This document shows, piece by piece, positions 20,458-30,515 of a DNA stretch of 64,000 bases. Positions within the stretch are counted from its first letter, which is position 1; each line of letters opens with the position of its first letter. Made by a program: the position numbers and the translations under genes. The notes beneath the pieces were generated by a model. It was not told the origin of the DNA. It made no database searches and worked only from the letters and a program-made list of their open reading frames with translations. The stretch lies in assembly GCA_047967505.1 (NCBI GenBank), contig CM106538.1. One strand, written 5' to 3'. The DNA comes from Dipteris shenzhenensis. Its lineage: Eukaryota; Polypodiophyta; Polypodiopsida; Gleicheniales.

Positions 20458-21365
20458 ATGACTCATCAACTAGTAGCCTTGAAGGTTTCAAGCTCCCGGT
20501 TGACTCAAGGAGGTCATGACCAGCCCGCAACCACACAGAGAATCCCAGCGGCAGCTCCACCCGACTCTATCAGCCCGCGATCAAACCACAGCCTCACAGC
20601 CTCGAGCGGATCTGCAGATGGCGGGCCTCCAAGCCTCTCCAAGCGCCTTTCAGCAGCAAGCGACAACGTAGAAGCAAAGGGGAAAGGTGCAGGAAGAATG
20701 GAGAAAAGAGAAGGCCAAGAGAGAGGAATGGGAGAAGGAAAAAGCAGAGTAAGAATATGTTAAAACCAGCCTGCAGGACAAGGTGCATGCATTAGGGACT
20801 GAATTGCAGAAAATCAAAAGATGAAAGGGACTCCAGAAGGGACTTGCAAAGCCATGGAAGAGATCAAAACAGAAAATGCCAATCTCAAGAAAGACATTGC
20901 AGCTATGCAGGCCACAATGCAAGGGAATCACACATAACTTAAACAACAAATCAGCAAGGGGGAGGCAAAGATGATGTAGTGGAAGGATTTGGTCAGAAAA
21001 GGCACATCAGCCCCTAAGAAAAAGATCTTATCAGATGCCCTTGAGGAGGACAAGAGACGGGACAGCAAATTCTTCAATGTCTTGGTCAGAGGCCTTGCAA
21101 TAGGGGATACCCATATGGCGGATGCCAAGACCTTGTTCACCAAGATGGGAGTCAACCTCACTTTCAAGGCAGCTTTTGGAGGGTGGGCAAGGCTGACCCA
21201 CCGACAAGGCCATTGGTTCTGAGATTCCAGACAATAACAGACAGGTCTGGCAACATTGAAGGGAACCGTCACTTTCTTGGATGATGATCTTACACTCTTA
21301 CAACAAGAACACCGGAGGGAGGGGATCGTAAAGGTGATGGAAGCAATTGAAATGGGCTGCATATA
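20458..21365 (+). pseudogene. LINE-C ORF1 remnant (coiled coil plus RNA-binding domain)
   Basis: An ATG at 20458 opens a Ser/Gln-rich N-terminal part, followed by Lys/Glu-rich coiled coil with stops (about 20640-20960; ENANLKKDIAAMQATMQG). A better-preserved domain follows at about 20990-21365: EEDKRRDSKFFNVLVRGLAI, then LATLKGTVTFLDDDLTLLQQ and HRREGIVKVMEAIEMG. The order V-L-V-R-G-L ... LKGT-x-x-x-L-D-D-D-L-T-x-x-QQ-x-x-RR is typical of ORF1 proteins of non-LTR elements. Only the wall of the RNA-binding fold is intact, and the gene is broken by stops. Confidence 0.65.
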
Positions 21366-21406
21366 GAGATGGTAAAGAGATCATCCAGGAGTGAATTAAA
21401 GGGTTA

Positions 21407-21502
21407 GCACATGATGGTGTTGGGCCTTGGAGATGAGAGTACAAAATAGACTACGCACATGACGGTGTTGGGCCTTGGAGATGAGAGTACAAAATAGACT
21501 AC
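21407..21502. repeat. 48-bp tandem duplication between ORF1 and ORF2 of LINE-C
   Basis: GCACATGA(T/C)GGTGTTGGGCC begins at 21407 and again at 21455, each copy ending AAAATAGACTAC. The two copies differ at about one position. The duplication lies in the intergenic spacer of the LINE and ends three bases before the ORF2 ATG. Confidence 0.85.
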
Positions 21503-21504
21503 AT

Positions 21505-21640
21505 ATGGTTGTGTGGAATTGTAATGGTACCCTTTGGTTTGACCCAAGGGGTCTCTCAAAAACATACACTGACAAAGAAGTGATCTGTTTTGGTCTACTT
21601 GACCTCGGGCCTGACCCCCTCAAAGTACCAGTCTAGCAAA
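21505..21640 (+). pseudogene. LINE-C ORF2 start (endonuclease N-terminus)
   Basis: The ATG opens MVVWNCNG, then GLSKTYTDKEVICFGLLD. This is the N-terminal strand of LINE apurinic-type endonucleases (x-x-x-WN-x-NG) followed by the D-V-I-C-(L/F) strand. The usual catalytic Glu of the (L/Q)E-x-H motif is not seen. The copy is cut at about 21640, where minus-strand gypsy sequence starts. Confidence 0.55.
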
Positions 21641-21644
21641 GCTT

Positions 21645-22015
21645 GGGATAGCGAGGCACTCATGGGACATGGCCAACACCTTCAGATAATCCGAAAAGTG
21701 TCAACCATGAATATTTGAAAGGTAAATGGTGCATTTCATAGACCAAATGGCATGACTTTGGTGGCATAAACACCATAGACCAAATGGCATGACTTTGGTG
21801 GCATAAACACCCATTTTATAATAAAGAAATTTTGTGACTGATCCTGGGCGCTATAGAAATCTGATTATATTCATTATAGACATCCATGAATGAATACATC
21901 TTTGGACCTACAATCTGATAAAAAATTCCATCTATGTAAGGATTGGAAAAGGATCTGGCTATGTCTATCTTCAACACGTCTCGGGCAGCCATGCAGAGAG
22001 AGCATTTCACCTTAG
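21645..22015 (-). pseudogene. Ty3/gypsy reverse transcriptase fragment
   Basis: On the minus strand, 22010-21816 reads NPYIDGIFYQIVGPKMYSFM and DVYNEYNQISIAP, the RT region with the catalytic D of Y-S-x-x-D. VMPFGL followed by NAPFTFQ-like sequence occurs around 21720-21760. A tandem duplication of 37 bases (ATAGACCAAATGGCATGACT and following; 21739-21775 and 21776-21812) splits the VMPFGL region. Truncated at both ends. Confidence 0.7.
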
Positions 22016-22267
22016 GACTGTCGGTGGAGTGGTTGCATCCTACACTTGGGGGCCCTTTTCTCTAGCCCGATCTTCACGATGCTGACCAGCTACACTGGCC
22101 AGGCTCGAGAGGTAGTGTTTTTATTTTCACTTGCAAGACCCCCGGACCAAAACCATCCTCTTTGACTCTTTGGGTCCAACGTGCAGGCATGTATGGCAGC
22201 CCTTGTTGGGGGCCAGACCTATCAGAGACAGAGTGGGCTTGAATTGAGAGGCTTCAGGTTCTCATAA

Positions 22268-22985
22268 TTTCACGGATGATTTAGAGTAAGCCCTCAGTTC
22301 CACATCAAATAGTATTGGCTGAGTTCGGAGCATCCCAAGTACAGCTCGATGCGGTGTTTTAGGTTATCACATATCTCTATCACATTAGATAGTATGGCTC
22401 CTGCACCATAGGGCGACGTAGGCTTCCTTGGTTGACCTTCTTGTCATCCATGGCACTGACGGCAGAGGGCGACCAAAGGTATTGGTATGCATGCACTTGC
22501 AGATGGCGGGGCTACATATAGACATGTTAATCTTCCTTCCAGTATAGTGTCGAGGCTCCTTTCATCCAACTTTTTGCATATGACAAGTGAACTAGGCCAT
22601 CCGAGAGGATCTCTTACAGCACACATTTAGGACTTGGTTAGCACCCCGGGAGATTTCTGTCAAGCTCAACTTCTACAGGGACCACTGCGTGCAGATTACA
22701 AATGAGGACTTTATTGATCCATTAGGATGCACATGGATCCACCTCTCCCACTCCTTGAGGAGATCAATTGGACAGCTCTATGTCTTATCACAGTGCCTCG
22801 CATTGAAAGTGGTCGGGCAGAGGGCATACCTAGAGAGGGCTGCGTCTGCACTTTATGTGATCACTAGAAGATCAAGTCAAATGAGTACTTCGCTTTTAGA
22901 TGCGCCTGTGTACTATGAGATCTGAGATCGCTATCATTGGCTCTTCAAAGATGGTTTCGAATCCCTATCAAGCCTCCACTCCTAC
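22268..22985 (+). pseudogene. LINE-A ORF2 C-terminal fragment
   Basis: It aligns by eye with 52650-53330 of the longer LINE-A copy. Shared landmarks are GAGTAAGCCC(T/C), CATCAAATAGTA and the C-terminal zinc-finger region at about 22850-22960, where EYFAFRCACV and YYEIR correspond to EEHFLCVCLA and YYEIR. Heavily decayed, with stops and shifts. Confidence 0.5.
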
Positions 22986-23459
22986 CCAGATTAGAGATGC
23001 TTGGCAGCTTCTATTCATGACAGAAGGAGTCGTTGCTCTATACATGTAGGCAAGATCAGGGTACACAGCCAGACTCCTCGCAGAGCATGATCACTGAGTT
23101 TTTTCCAGCCAGTTAGCATCTAATAATAGGACTTACGGAGACGACGGACACAGGGACCCGAGCCAGAGAAACAACGGACTTGCCAGCGAACTGAGGCACA
23201 TATGGAAGAACTTCCCTCCATGCTCACTAGACCAAAGACACGAACCACAACGGTGACAGTGGCACTTGTTCGCCGTAAGGCCACAGCAGACCACGCATGT
23301 CGGCAGCTGCCATCATCTCATCACAAGTATTATGCCACCACCACAACCTCACATGGCGACGCCCCCTTCTCAGGATTGACACCTCGCCTTGGAGAGTTTT
23401 TCTCTCTCGATGTATTAGTCCCATTATGATCATGATTGTGGACTTTCCGTTCTTTTTAT

Positions 23460-23585
23460 ACTCGTCATGGGTGTTGATGACCGCTTAGTGGCTCCACGCC
23501 TCAGATCATTGTATCAAGTTTCTTTTAGCCTCAAAAACCCTTTGGTCTTCCGAAGACTTTTAATAAGCTTTCTTTCTTTCTTTAA
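23460..23585 (+). repeat. LINE-A-type 3' tail
   Basis: The element's end reads CCCTTTGGTCTTCCGAAGAC then TTTTAATA and (CTTT)n at about 23537-23580. GTCTTCCGAAGAC can fold as a small stem. The preceding 60 bases (CATGGGTGTTGATGACCGCT) match those at 25040, so both come from one subfamily. Confidence 0.6.
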
Positions 23586-23907
23586 CCTCTGTTCGTCTCT
23601 CTCCTCTACCCCATTCCTCTCTCCTCTCTCTCTCTCAGACAAGCTCTCGTCTCTCCTCAATCAACCTATGGACATGGTCCCACAGACTACATACATAGGT
23701 CGAGTCACTTAGATGGATAGCGGAGGGATTGCTCCCCTATTTGGCTTTTCTCTCTCTTGGAATAGTGATAGTGTGATGCATTTATTTTTTCTCGTTACAG
23801 ACATCATCCTTGGATATGGTTGCCCATTTAGCAGCCCCATCCCTTAGATTTCATTGTTTTTTTTCAGTCTCATGGACCATTTTCACAGACTAATGCTAAT
23901 ACTCTCT

Positions 23908-23924
23908 CTCTCTCTCTCTCTCTC
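23908..23924. repeat. Short (CT)n tract before ORF1
   Basis: An uninterrupted CT run ending five bases before the ORF1 ATG at 23929. It matches the placement of the CT tract before the ORF1 copy at 14528. Confidence 0.75.
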
Positions 23925-23928
23925 AAAG

Positions 23929-24675
23929 ATGCCCTCTCCATATGCAAAGAGTTATCTACAGAATAGGAAAATGGTGAGCATGATCGACCCACAAGAGCAT
24001 ATTTACTATTTGCAGCAGGAAATTCGTGAGCTCAAGTTTAGAATTGCAGCTCTAGAAAGGAAGAGTAGCGATATGGAAGAGGAAGGAAAATGGGAAATTA
24101 TCCAGGAAGTGTTACACAAAATGTACTTCGTCTCCACCAACACTCAGTTTGGTATCCAAAGTAAAGGATATCATCACTACTCAGGTAACTTCCAAAAAGC
24201 AGAAGATGACTGCAAATGTTAGCAGTAAAGACATGGAGGTCAAAGAGCAGGAAAGTAGAGTACAGAATAAGAAAATACTACACTTAAAGGGCTAGCAGAA
24301 GATAGCCTTGACTACTTTGATGATGATGAAGGATTCGATCTAGAGGAGAGAATCACATGCCTGAAGAAGGAGATAGCACAAGTTGAATGGGATGCAAATG
24401 ACATTAGTTGACAAGGAAGACAGCTACAAGTTTATTTCAATGAGAGGGAAGGAAGAGTAAAGATTCTTTGCCAGACAAACAATATTCTTTGCCATTACAC
24501 GGGTTTGAATAGCTGAGGAGCTCACTCCAACTCAGCTCAAACAAAGGAATATCGAACTTACCAAAGTGAAGAATGCACGCAAAGCTGAAAAGGAGGCAGT
24601 TTATAGAGTTGGATTGGCGTTAATTAGAGATTCAAATCTAAACCTAAAGACCCTCAGCCTTAAATTGGTGTAACA
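23929..24675 (+). pseudogene. LINE-A ORF1, ORF1-only (half-LINE) copy 1
   Basis: The ATG opens MPSPYAKSYLQNRK and continues as a coiled coil (EHIYYLQQEIRELKFRIAAL). After a frameshift near 24180 come KEQESRVQNKKILHLKG, YFDDDEGFDLEERITCLKK, then RIAEELTPTQLKQRNIEL and KAEKEAVYRVGLALIRDSN, the last ending at a stop near 24673. The C-terminal IAEELT-x-x-QLK part equals that of 29063-29904. After the stop only about 140 bases separate ORF1 from the 3' tail at 24812, and no endonuclease or RT sequence intervenes. It therefore resembles a half-LINE that would depend on a partner's RT. Confidence 0.65.
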
Positions 24676-24811
24676 AAGGCCATTTTTTATAGGACTAGAA
24701 CTTAGTTATGTGCTAGCTATAATAACCTCGAGCTGAGACGCCATGTGCACTCCTCGACTCTCTGGTTTATCAAGATGTTGTAAGTAATTTCGACATTTTG
24801 CATTTCGTCCC

Positions 24812-24862
24812 ATAGGCCCATGAGGCCACCCGCAGACGTTAATATGACTTTCTTTCTTTCTC
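24812..24862 (+). repeat. LINE-A 3' tail of half-LINE copy 1
   Basis: CATAGGCCCATGAGGCC can form a GGCC/GGCC hairpin. It is followed by CCGCAGACGTTAATATGACT and TTCTTTCTTTC. It is very close to the tail of the ORF2-bearing copy at 54029, which supports mobilisation by the same machinery. Confidence 0.7.
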
Positions 24863-25009
24863 AGACAAGCTCTTCATGACCTCCCTTCTAGGGGATCCCC
24901 CCCAGTGTCCTCTATATACACTGGACTAGACTTGAGATTTGACACGATGATGATGATGATGTAGATGTAGATGATGTTGATTTTAGGACTATGTAGTACT
25001 GGTGCATTC

Positions 25010-25131
25010 TATTGCTATGTGACATTTAGCATCTAGCATGGGTGATGATGCTCGTTTCAGTAGCTCCACCCTTTCAGCTTGTTGTATCGGGTTTCTTATA
25101 GTCTTATAGGCCCATTGGTCTTTCGAAGACT

Positions 25132-25173
<42 letters not shown>
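25010..25173 (+). repeat. 5'-truncated LINE tail with (CT)n
   Basis: Sequence from about 25010 parallels 23460-23585 and reaches GGCCCATTGGTCTTTCGAAG and ACTTTAATA, then a pure (CT)n run at about 25137-25173. Only the 3' UTR remains of this insertion. The next LINE fragment begins about ten bases on. Confidence 0.6.
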
Positions 25174-25178
<5 letters not shown>

Positions 25179-25182
25179 CTTT

Positions 25183-25935
25183 CAATATAGCTTGGATGCA
25201 CCATCCCCCTGATCCCACAAGATGAGATCCATGGTATCATACGGTTGGATCTTCTCCAGCTCCATACGTCATGGACTTATGGGGGGGAAACAAGAGTTCC
25301 TCACCAAGATGAAGTTCAACCACAACCAATTCTTGAGAGTATTAGAGGATGAAGTGATCATTAGACCGTAGTACCTTGGGGACAGAGAAGTTTCACATGC
25401 ACTAAGGATTGCCATTGGATAGATTTGGGTCTTGTCCCATCACTTGAGGATCGAGGCAAGGAGAGTTGCAAGCACACCCAGAGAGCAGTAGATCTGTAGG
25501 CTATGCACGTTGGAGGAGGTGGAGAAACAGGAGCATTTCCTATGTACTTGTCTACTCTATATGAGATCCGGAGACAATACCATTGCCACCATCAAGAGGG
25601 ACATGGCTTTGGACCACTCTCTCAACTGATCCACGTCCATGATCAAATCTACATTGGCCTCTATATGATTGGGATGCGGTTGCACAGAGAGACCCTATTG
25701 AGGCAAATTGGGCAGCAAGAGGTGATAGCACCATAGGAGATAGGGATAGACCAAGCACAACGACATGTCATAGACTTCTACGTGTTTGAGTCAGCCCCAA
25801 GATAGTGTGGATTCAGGTTTTGACATGAAGGTAGAGTGGATCGGCAGGAAGAGACGATTTGGAGCTGCGGAGCCAGGGACGCAAAGACCACATGCAATGC
25901 AGAGGATGACTAGAGCATGCATCCCTTAATGAATC
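25183..25935 (+). pseudogene. LINE-A ORF2 C-terminal fragment
   Basis: It is collinear with 52905-53690: both contain (A/T)CAATATAGC(A/T)TGGATGCACC, TCATACGGTT and a G-run after ACTTGG/ACTTAT. The C-terminal finger reads ICRLCTLEEVEKQEHFLCTC (about 25490-25545), a CX2C...HX4C arrangement. Several in-frame stops mark it as dead. The RT core is absent. Confidence 0.65.
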
Positions 25936-26930
25936 CCTTTTCTTTCTTCTTTTGAAGGTCTTGTTCTCGGTTTTTCTTCCTCAAGTACTAGTGTCCATGC
26001 CTCTCTTATTGTTTTGCATTCCATATCATACAGTCTATTGCATGGTATTCCCTTGCTTCCCTCCTTTTGCTAGTTTCGAAGCATTGATGGGGTGTCCTCA
26101 GCAAGACATTTGCTAATTTTTTGTTCATCTTGTACAACTATTTGGCCAATGACGTTACTCAAGGGCTCTTTGCAAAGCTAGCTTGTATATGTTAGGTTGT
26201 TGTGGTCTATCTATAAAAAGGGGTTACCTTTGCAGACCTAAGCGACTTCTACCTTTTCCATGCCATCCATTACAAATGATATTGGCCTATGATCAGGTTC
26301 GATGGTCTTGGCCTCAACTTGCATTACGTTATGATGTGTATTGTATGTGGGTTGATGATAAGATAGTCCACTATAGTGGAGCCTCTTGGATTGTACATGT
26401 GAGCTCCTATTTTTTAGAGAGAGCTTGCACCATTGCATAGTTGTCTGTTGAATCAACTTGAGAGGATGAGCAAATGCTCTGTCCATTGGGGTGTTGTCTC
26501 TTGTGTCTTCTAAAACTTCCCACATGCTTGTGCATAAATGCCCTCATTGTCTACTTGGCCTGCTTAAGTGGATCTTTACCCTCTACAGATATGGAAACTT
26601 GTTTTTAGCATCAAATTCTTTTGCCAAAATCACGGTGCTCTATTTGTATTTTTTTGGGATTTCTCTCTCTAAATGTAGAATAGACTTCAATAGAGATATT
26701 GCCGTTTTTTGGGAAGTGCCGGATGAGAGATATTGCCGTTGTTTGGATTTCTGATGTCTAGTTGCTTGTTTGATTCCTCTTTCACTCCATTACCACCTGT
26801 TCCCACTCCTCTCAGACGTACCATGCAATTCATCCAAATCCTCACCCTCCTATGTGGCCTTTTTTTGTACTAGATGGATGTCTTTGCAAATCCTTTCATG
26901 TTTGGAGTTTGATAACCCTCATGTTTCCAT
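25936..26930. other. No recognisable gene
   Basis: Frames at 26183-26440 and 26491-26754 carry no recognised domain. Sequence is T-rich and could be old retroelement DNA. No LTR, tail or RNA gene was seen. Confidence 0.3.
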
Positions 26931-26934
26931 GCTA

Positions 26935-27000
26935 TGAAATTCTACAAAAGACCAAAGGGTCTATTAGACTGAAAAGAAACCAGATACAATGAAAGCTAAG
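26935..27000 (-). repeat. Inverted LINE-A-type 3' tail fragment
   Basis: On the minus strand the segment reads TTGTATCTGGTTTCTTTTCA, then GACCCTTTGGTC. These are the bases preceding the terminal hairpin in the copies at 23520 and 25080. The final TTTAATA part is lost. Confidence 0.5.
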
Positions 27001-27299
27001 GGTGGACCACTAATCGGGCACCCCTATCCAAGGCTGATGTCTATGACGAGAAAAAAAGTAATACATTGCAAGAGAAACCCAAAGGGTGGAAAAACTACCA
27101 AGGAGAATCCCTTGGCCACCCACCAACAAATTAGCGGTCCATCCAAGTGGCTGGACATATGTATGCTCTCTATGAATGGCTCGGGATCAAGTGAGGGCTG
27201 ACGTCGAGGACAAAGGCAGTGATAGGTTGTTGTTGGCACTTGGCCTATCCAGGTCCAGTCCCTTATCTTCTATAATCTATGTGATGTGGCGATATTGTC

Positions 27300-27376
27300 T
27301 GTCTCCCCATGAGAAAGAAAGAAAGATAGAAAGTTTATTAAAGTCTTCGGAATACCAATAGGTCTATGAGACGTGC

Positions 27377-27412
<36 letters not shown>

Positions 27413-27462
27413 TTCGGAATACCAATAGGTCTATGAGACGTGCGCACAGAGAGAGAGAGAGA

Positions 27463-27497
<35 letters not shown>
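27300..27497 (-). repeat. Inverted LINE-A-type 3' tail with 67-bp duplication and (GA)n tracts
   Basis: The minus strand reads CATAGACCTATTGGTATTCC, then GAAGACTTTAATAAAC and a (CTTT)n run at 27311-27330. The stretch TCTTCGGAATACCAATAGGT to GTGCGCAC plus its GA run recurs with a 67-bp period (27344 and 27411). (GA)n tracts lie at 27380-27410 and 27447-27497. Slippage or unequal exchange between the GA tracts probably made the duplication. Confidence 0.7.
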
Positions 27498-27501
<4 letters not shown>

Positions 27502-27889
27502 CTAATACTATGTCTATTGTTTACAGCTATCTTCTAAGGTGACATAAACATGGACCAAGTGTCAATAAGCGCTAGCCAATTTCACGCTATTACAACACCG
27601 ACAGTGAACTTGATCAGTGCAGGTTTCTTTTATTTTATTTGTTTGTGCTCATTTGCTATTGGACTCTATGCGTATTCATAAATCCTTTGAAACTTTTGTG
27701 AAGTCCAAGAACATTCAAAGGTTTTGCCCTATTTTTTGGAGAATGGGCAGTGACCCAAGAAGCAATCTATGTATCAAAAGATCCAGGTTGACAACAAGCT
27801 AGCTCTTATCCATGCTGCCTACCACTTATTATTTTGTTGATATCCATGATACCCTCCTACTAGAAGATAGAGATGCCTTGATCACCGCT
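27498..27889. other. No recognisable gene
   Basis: AT-rich sequence with one 61-codon frame at 27617-27802 that shows no motif. Lies between an inverted LINE tail and the next LINE 3' region. Confidence 0.3.
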
Positions 27890-28522
27890 CCCAATATGAC
27901 ATCACTCTCGATTCTTTCCCCATACCTCCAAATGACCAAAGGATAATATCATCATTTGGTCCATCGGAAGAAGAGGGACTTCATCCACTAGAGGAGCTTG
28001 ATGAGATGAAATCATCATGGACTCGCAATGGGGGTTTCCAGCACGATGCTGCCAGACGAGAGACACAGGCTCTACATGCAGGACGGAGAAGGGCACGCAC
28101 GATCGAGGTCCACTCCATCTCAGCCCTCCTCAAAGGTAACCGCCAGAGATGAGGAGTCACCCTTGATGTAGCCCTTTGGATACAGAGATCGAGGAGACCA
28201 CGCCCTCTACCACATCGAGAGAGAGCTCAACAGGCACATATACGAGAGCTTCTCACATCTCATAAGAGAGCCACTAGGTTACTTGGATATATGGAACCTG
28301 GGCATGTGTACTAGGAGCGTTAGCTATGAGTACCTGATACTCTCTTGATATTTTGCTACTTCTACTACTTCGTTCACTAGCTTAGCACTTCAGCTTTCAA
28401 TTTTCAGCAATGGCCTTAGTGAGCCCTTTGCTTCAGCCCTTAGTGGCTTGTATGAGTTACCTTTTAGCTTTGCATTTGTCTCATACGCTCACGAGGCCTC
28501 TCGCAGACGTTAATACATCACA

Positions 28523-28524
<2 letters not shown>
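27890..28524 (+). mobile_element. LINE-A 3' region and tail, 5'-truncated copy
   Basis: It aligns with 53650-54068: shared stretches are GCACGATCGAGGT, ATCGAGGAGACCAC, GAGAGCTTCTCACATCTCAT against GAGCTCTTTGCATCTCATTA, and AGCGAGCCCTTTG-like sequence. The tail has ACGCTCACGAGGCC and CTCGCAGACGTTAATA, ending at about 28515. It is followed by CACATCT and (CT)n. Confidence 0.6.

Positions 28525-28577
<53 letters not shown>
28525..28577. repeat. (CT)n microsatellite after a LINE tail
   Basis: About 26 CT units directly after the LINE 3' tail. CT or CTTT runs follow most of the tails in this window, so they are probably part of, or grow from, the LINE 3' end. Confidence 0.9.
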
Positions 28578-28579
<2 letters not shown>

Positions 28580-29062
28580 CTAGCCCTTCCGTAAGCTCTA
28601 GCTCTCTCCACTGCATAGCCTGTCTCTACGTAGCTCGTCACCTCTCTCTTCTTCCCATCATGTAGCCTAGGCGCTGCCAGCCCTAGCCAGTCGCCAGCCC
28701 TTGCAAGCCCTAGCCCCCGCCTAGCCTTAGCTAGCCCTCAGCCAGCCCGTCTCGCCAGCCTCCTCGCCATCTACCAATCCTCTCACCATCAGTAGCCATT
28801 GACAGGAGCAGCTAGTGCCTCCGACAGCAGCTAGGACATTCGACCGCCCCTTCCAACTTTGTCGACAGCAGCCCCCCCCTCCCCCCCCAAAAAAAAAATA
28901 AAATCACCCTAACCTAACCTGACCTAGGTTACCCATGACCTAACCTAACCTCGATAGAGGTTAAACCTAACCCAAGGGTTAACCCCTACCTAAGCTGAAC
29001 CGCCAGCCCAGCCAGGGGGTTAACTCAGCCACGGGGTAGCAGCAGAGGCCAGCAAGGAATGT
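28578..29062. other. Leader-like sequence upstream of the ORF1-only LINE
   Basis: Contains repeated AGCCCTAGCC and CCAGCC units, a C-run plus A-run at about 28867-28900, and imperfect TAACC/CCTAAC repeats at 28905-28985. The last are not plant telomere repeats. The stretch may include the 5' UTR of the LINE whose ORF1 starts at 29063. Confidence 0.4.
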
Positions 29063-29904
29063 ATGAGCCTTTCCTTGAAGCAACCCCCCTCAACCCCAAG
29101 AACCGCAAGCAGCAGGACCCGATACACCACTGTTGTAGCTTATGCACATACCTACCTACCAAGAGGTCTAGACAGACCCATCATTTGGCACCATGAACAG
29201 ATTTTTGATCTACAAGAGCAGGTAAGAGAGTTACAGATCCAACTGGTGAATGCAGTAGCTAGAATTCAGGTTCTAGAAGGACCTGGCAAGCAGGTAGTCA
29301 TCGATGAGGTTGTAAAATCTTGCAAGGTTTCCCCCCCTACCCCCCAGCTTGTCTCCACAGTCAAAGATCTAGTTCACCATGAAGTATTGACCACAAAGAA
29401 GGAAGTGATTATGGAGTTTGAGGCAAAGGTAAATAAGGATGACGTTCAGGAAGAGATTAAAGAACATGAAGCTAGGCGTGATCATGCTTTGAAGATTAGA
29501 ATAGGGGGACTCCCCGAAGGATGGTACAAAGAGGAGGACTCTTTCAGCGAAACCTTAGCACATGTCAAAGCAACCATGCCTAAGATAGATTGGACGGTTG
29601 ATAAGGATGATGCTCTTGATGATGATGATGAACTCGGAGCAACTTGTATCTTACAGTCTACAGGTCATGCTATCATTACGTTTAACTCATGGGATCTACG
29701 CATCAAGCTTCTCCAACAATCCTACAAGTTGAAAGGAACTAAGATATGGATAGCTGAAGAACTTACATGAGCTCAATTGAAAAATAAGCAATGGAATTAG
29801 CTAAGGACAATGCTGCTGGGAATGATGGAAAATGGGTAGTATACCGCGAGGGCGTAGCACTCATTGAAGAGTTTATATCCAAGCCAAAAGACTCTCAGTC
29901 TTAG
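29063..29904 (+). pseudogene. LINE-A ORF1, ORF1-only copy 2 (founder of the array)
   Basis: An uninterrupted frame of 235 codons runs from ATG to TGA at 29770. Residues about 45-75 form a coiled coil (HEQIFDLQEQVRELQIQL). Residues about 140-235 match the RNA-binding part of L1-type ORF1: ARRDHALKIRIGGLPEGW, an acidic DDALDDDDEL stretch, then LKGTKIWIAEELT. Beyond the TGA the homologous C-terminus continues across frames (AQLKNK ... KPKDSQS) to a TAG at 29904, so the TGA is a premature stop relative to the copy at 23929, which has a sense codon there. Only about 60 bases separate 29904 from the 3' tail; ORF2 is absent. Confidence 0.7.
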
Positions 29905-29964
29905 TATGGCCTTCCTGGGAGCTGCCCTCCCTAAACTGATGTACTAGTTGGTTATCATGTTATC

Positions 29965-30012
29965 CCATAGACCTCTTGGTCTCCGATGGACGTTAATAGA
30001 CTTTCTTTCATT
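29965..30012 (+). repeat. LINE-A 3' tail, array unit 1
   Basis: CCCATAGACCTCTTGGTCTC contains a GACC/GGTC stem. It is followed by GATGGACGTTAATAGACT and a T/C-rich run. The next bases are copia gag in antisense, marking the original insertion point. Confidence 0.7.
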
Positions 30013-30515
30013 CTGCTCCTTGGATTTCTCGTCACCATCCTTATCAGCTTCTTTCTTCTTGCACCCCATGGCGCACTCGTTATTGTAGAAGCATATGACC
30101 TTTTTCTTCTTCAAATTTGAAGATCCATCCTCCCCTTGGCCTTTGCCTAGGCATTTAGAGCTTTGTCAACATCAGCGTCGTCATACATGTTCATTCGGAA
30201 TTCTTCCTCAATGATCACGGCCCAAAGCTTCTCAAAAGGAATCGGACTGCTCTTTTGACCCTTCGTCAGTGCCGTGATTGAAGCCTTGGTAGCTCTAAGA
30301 TAGCTTGCTCTATGCAATCCTTGCAAAACAAAAGAAAAGAAGATTGGTACCAAGATTTCACCCACCGAGTCTCAAACCTCAATTTTCTTGATAAACTCTT
30401 GGACTCCTTAATCTCATATATATGCCATGCAACATGGACACTGGTCGCCAGATTGATCAATGAAATCATGTTGTCTGTCGGTCTAAATGAGCAATGCGGT
30501 ACGTTCTCTCATGGA
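30013..30515 (-). pseudogene. Copia gag fragment in antisense, array unit 1
   Basis: On the minus strand, frames give a gag UBN2-like region (LATSVHVAWHIYEIKESKSL, then FARIAQ-like), SSPIPFEKLWAVIIEEEFRM, a basic linker and KKKKVICFYNNECAMGCKKK. The last resembles a zinc knuckle with substitutions. The order fits copia gag: LYE-x-K core, LL-x-EE-x-R, Lys-rich linker, knuckle. Unit 1 lacks about 45 bases of the linker present in units 2-4 (near 30133). It is the common target into which LINE-A and LINE-B inserted. Confidence 0.6.

Noticed and set aside
23854-23928. Upstream extension of the ORF1 at 23929
   Set aside because: It translates the CT microsatellite as SLSLSLS; the ATG just after the repeat is the better start.
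28905-28985. CCTAACCTAACC-like repeats as interstitial telomere
   Set aside because: The plant telomere unit is CCCTAAA; here the units are irregular CCTAAC/TAACC with no array. More likely leader sequence of a LINE.
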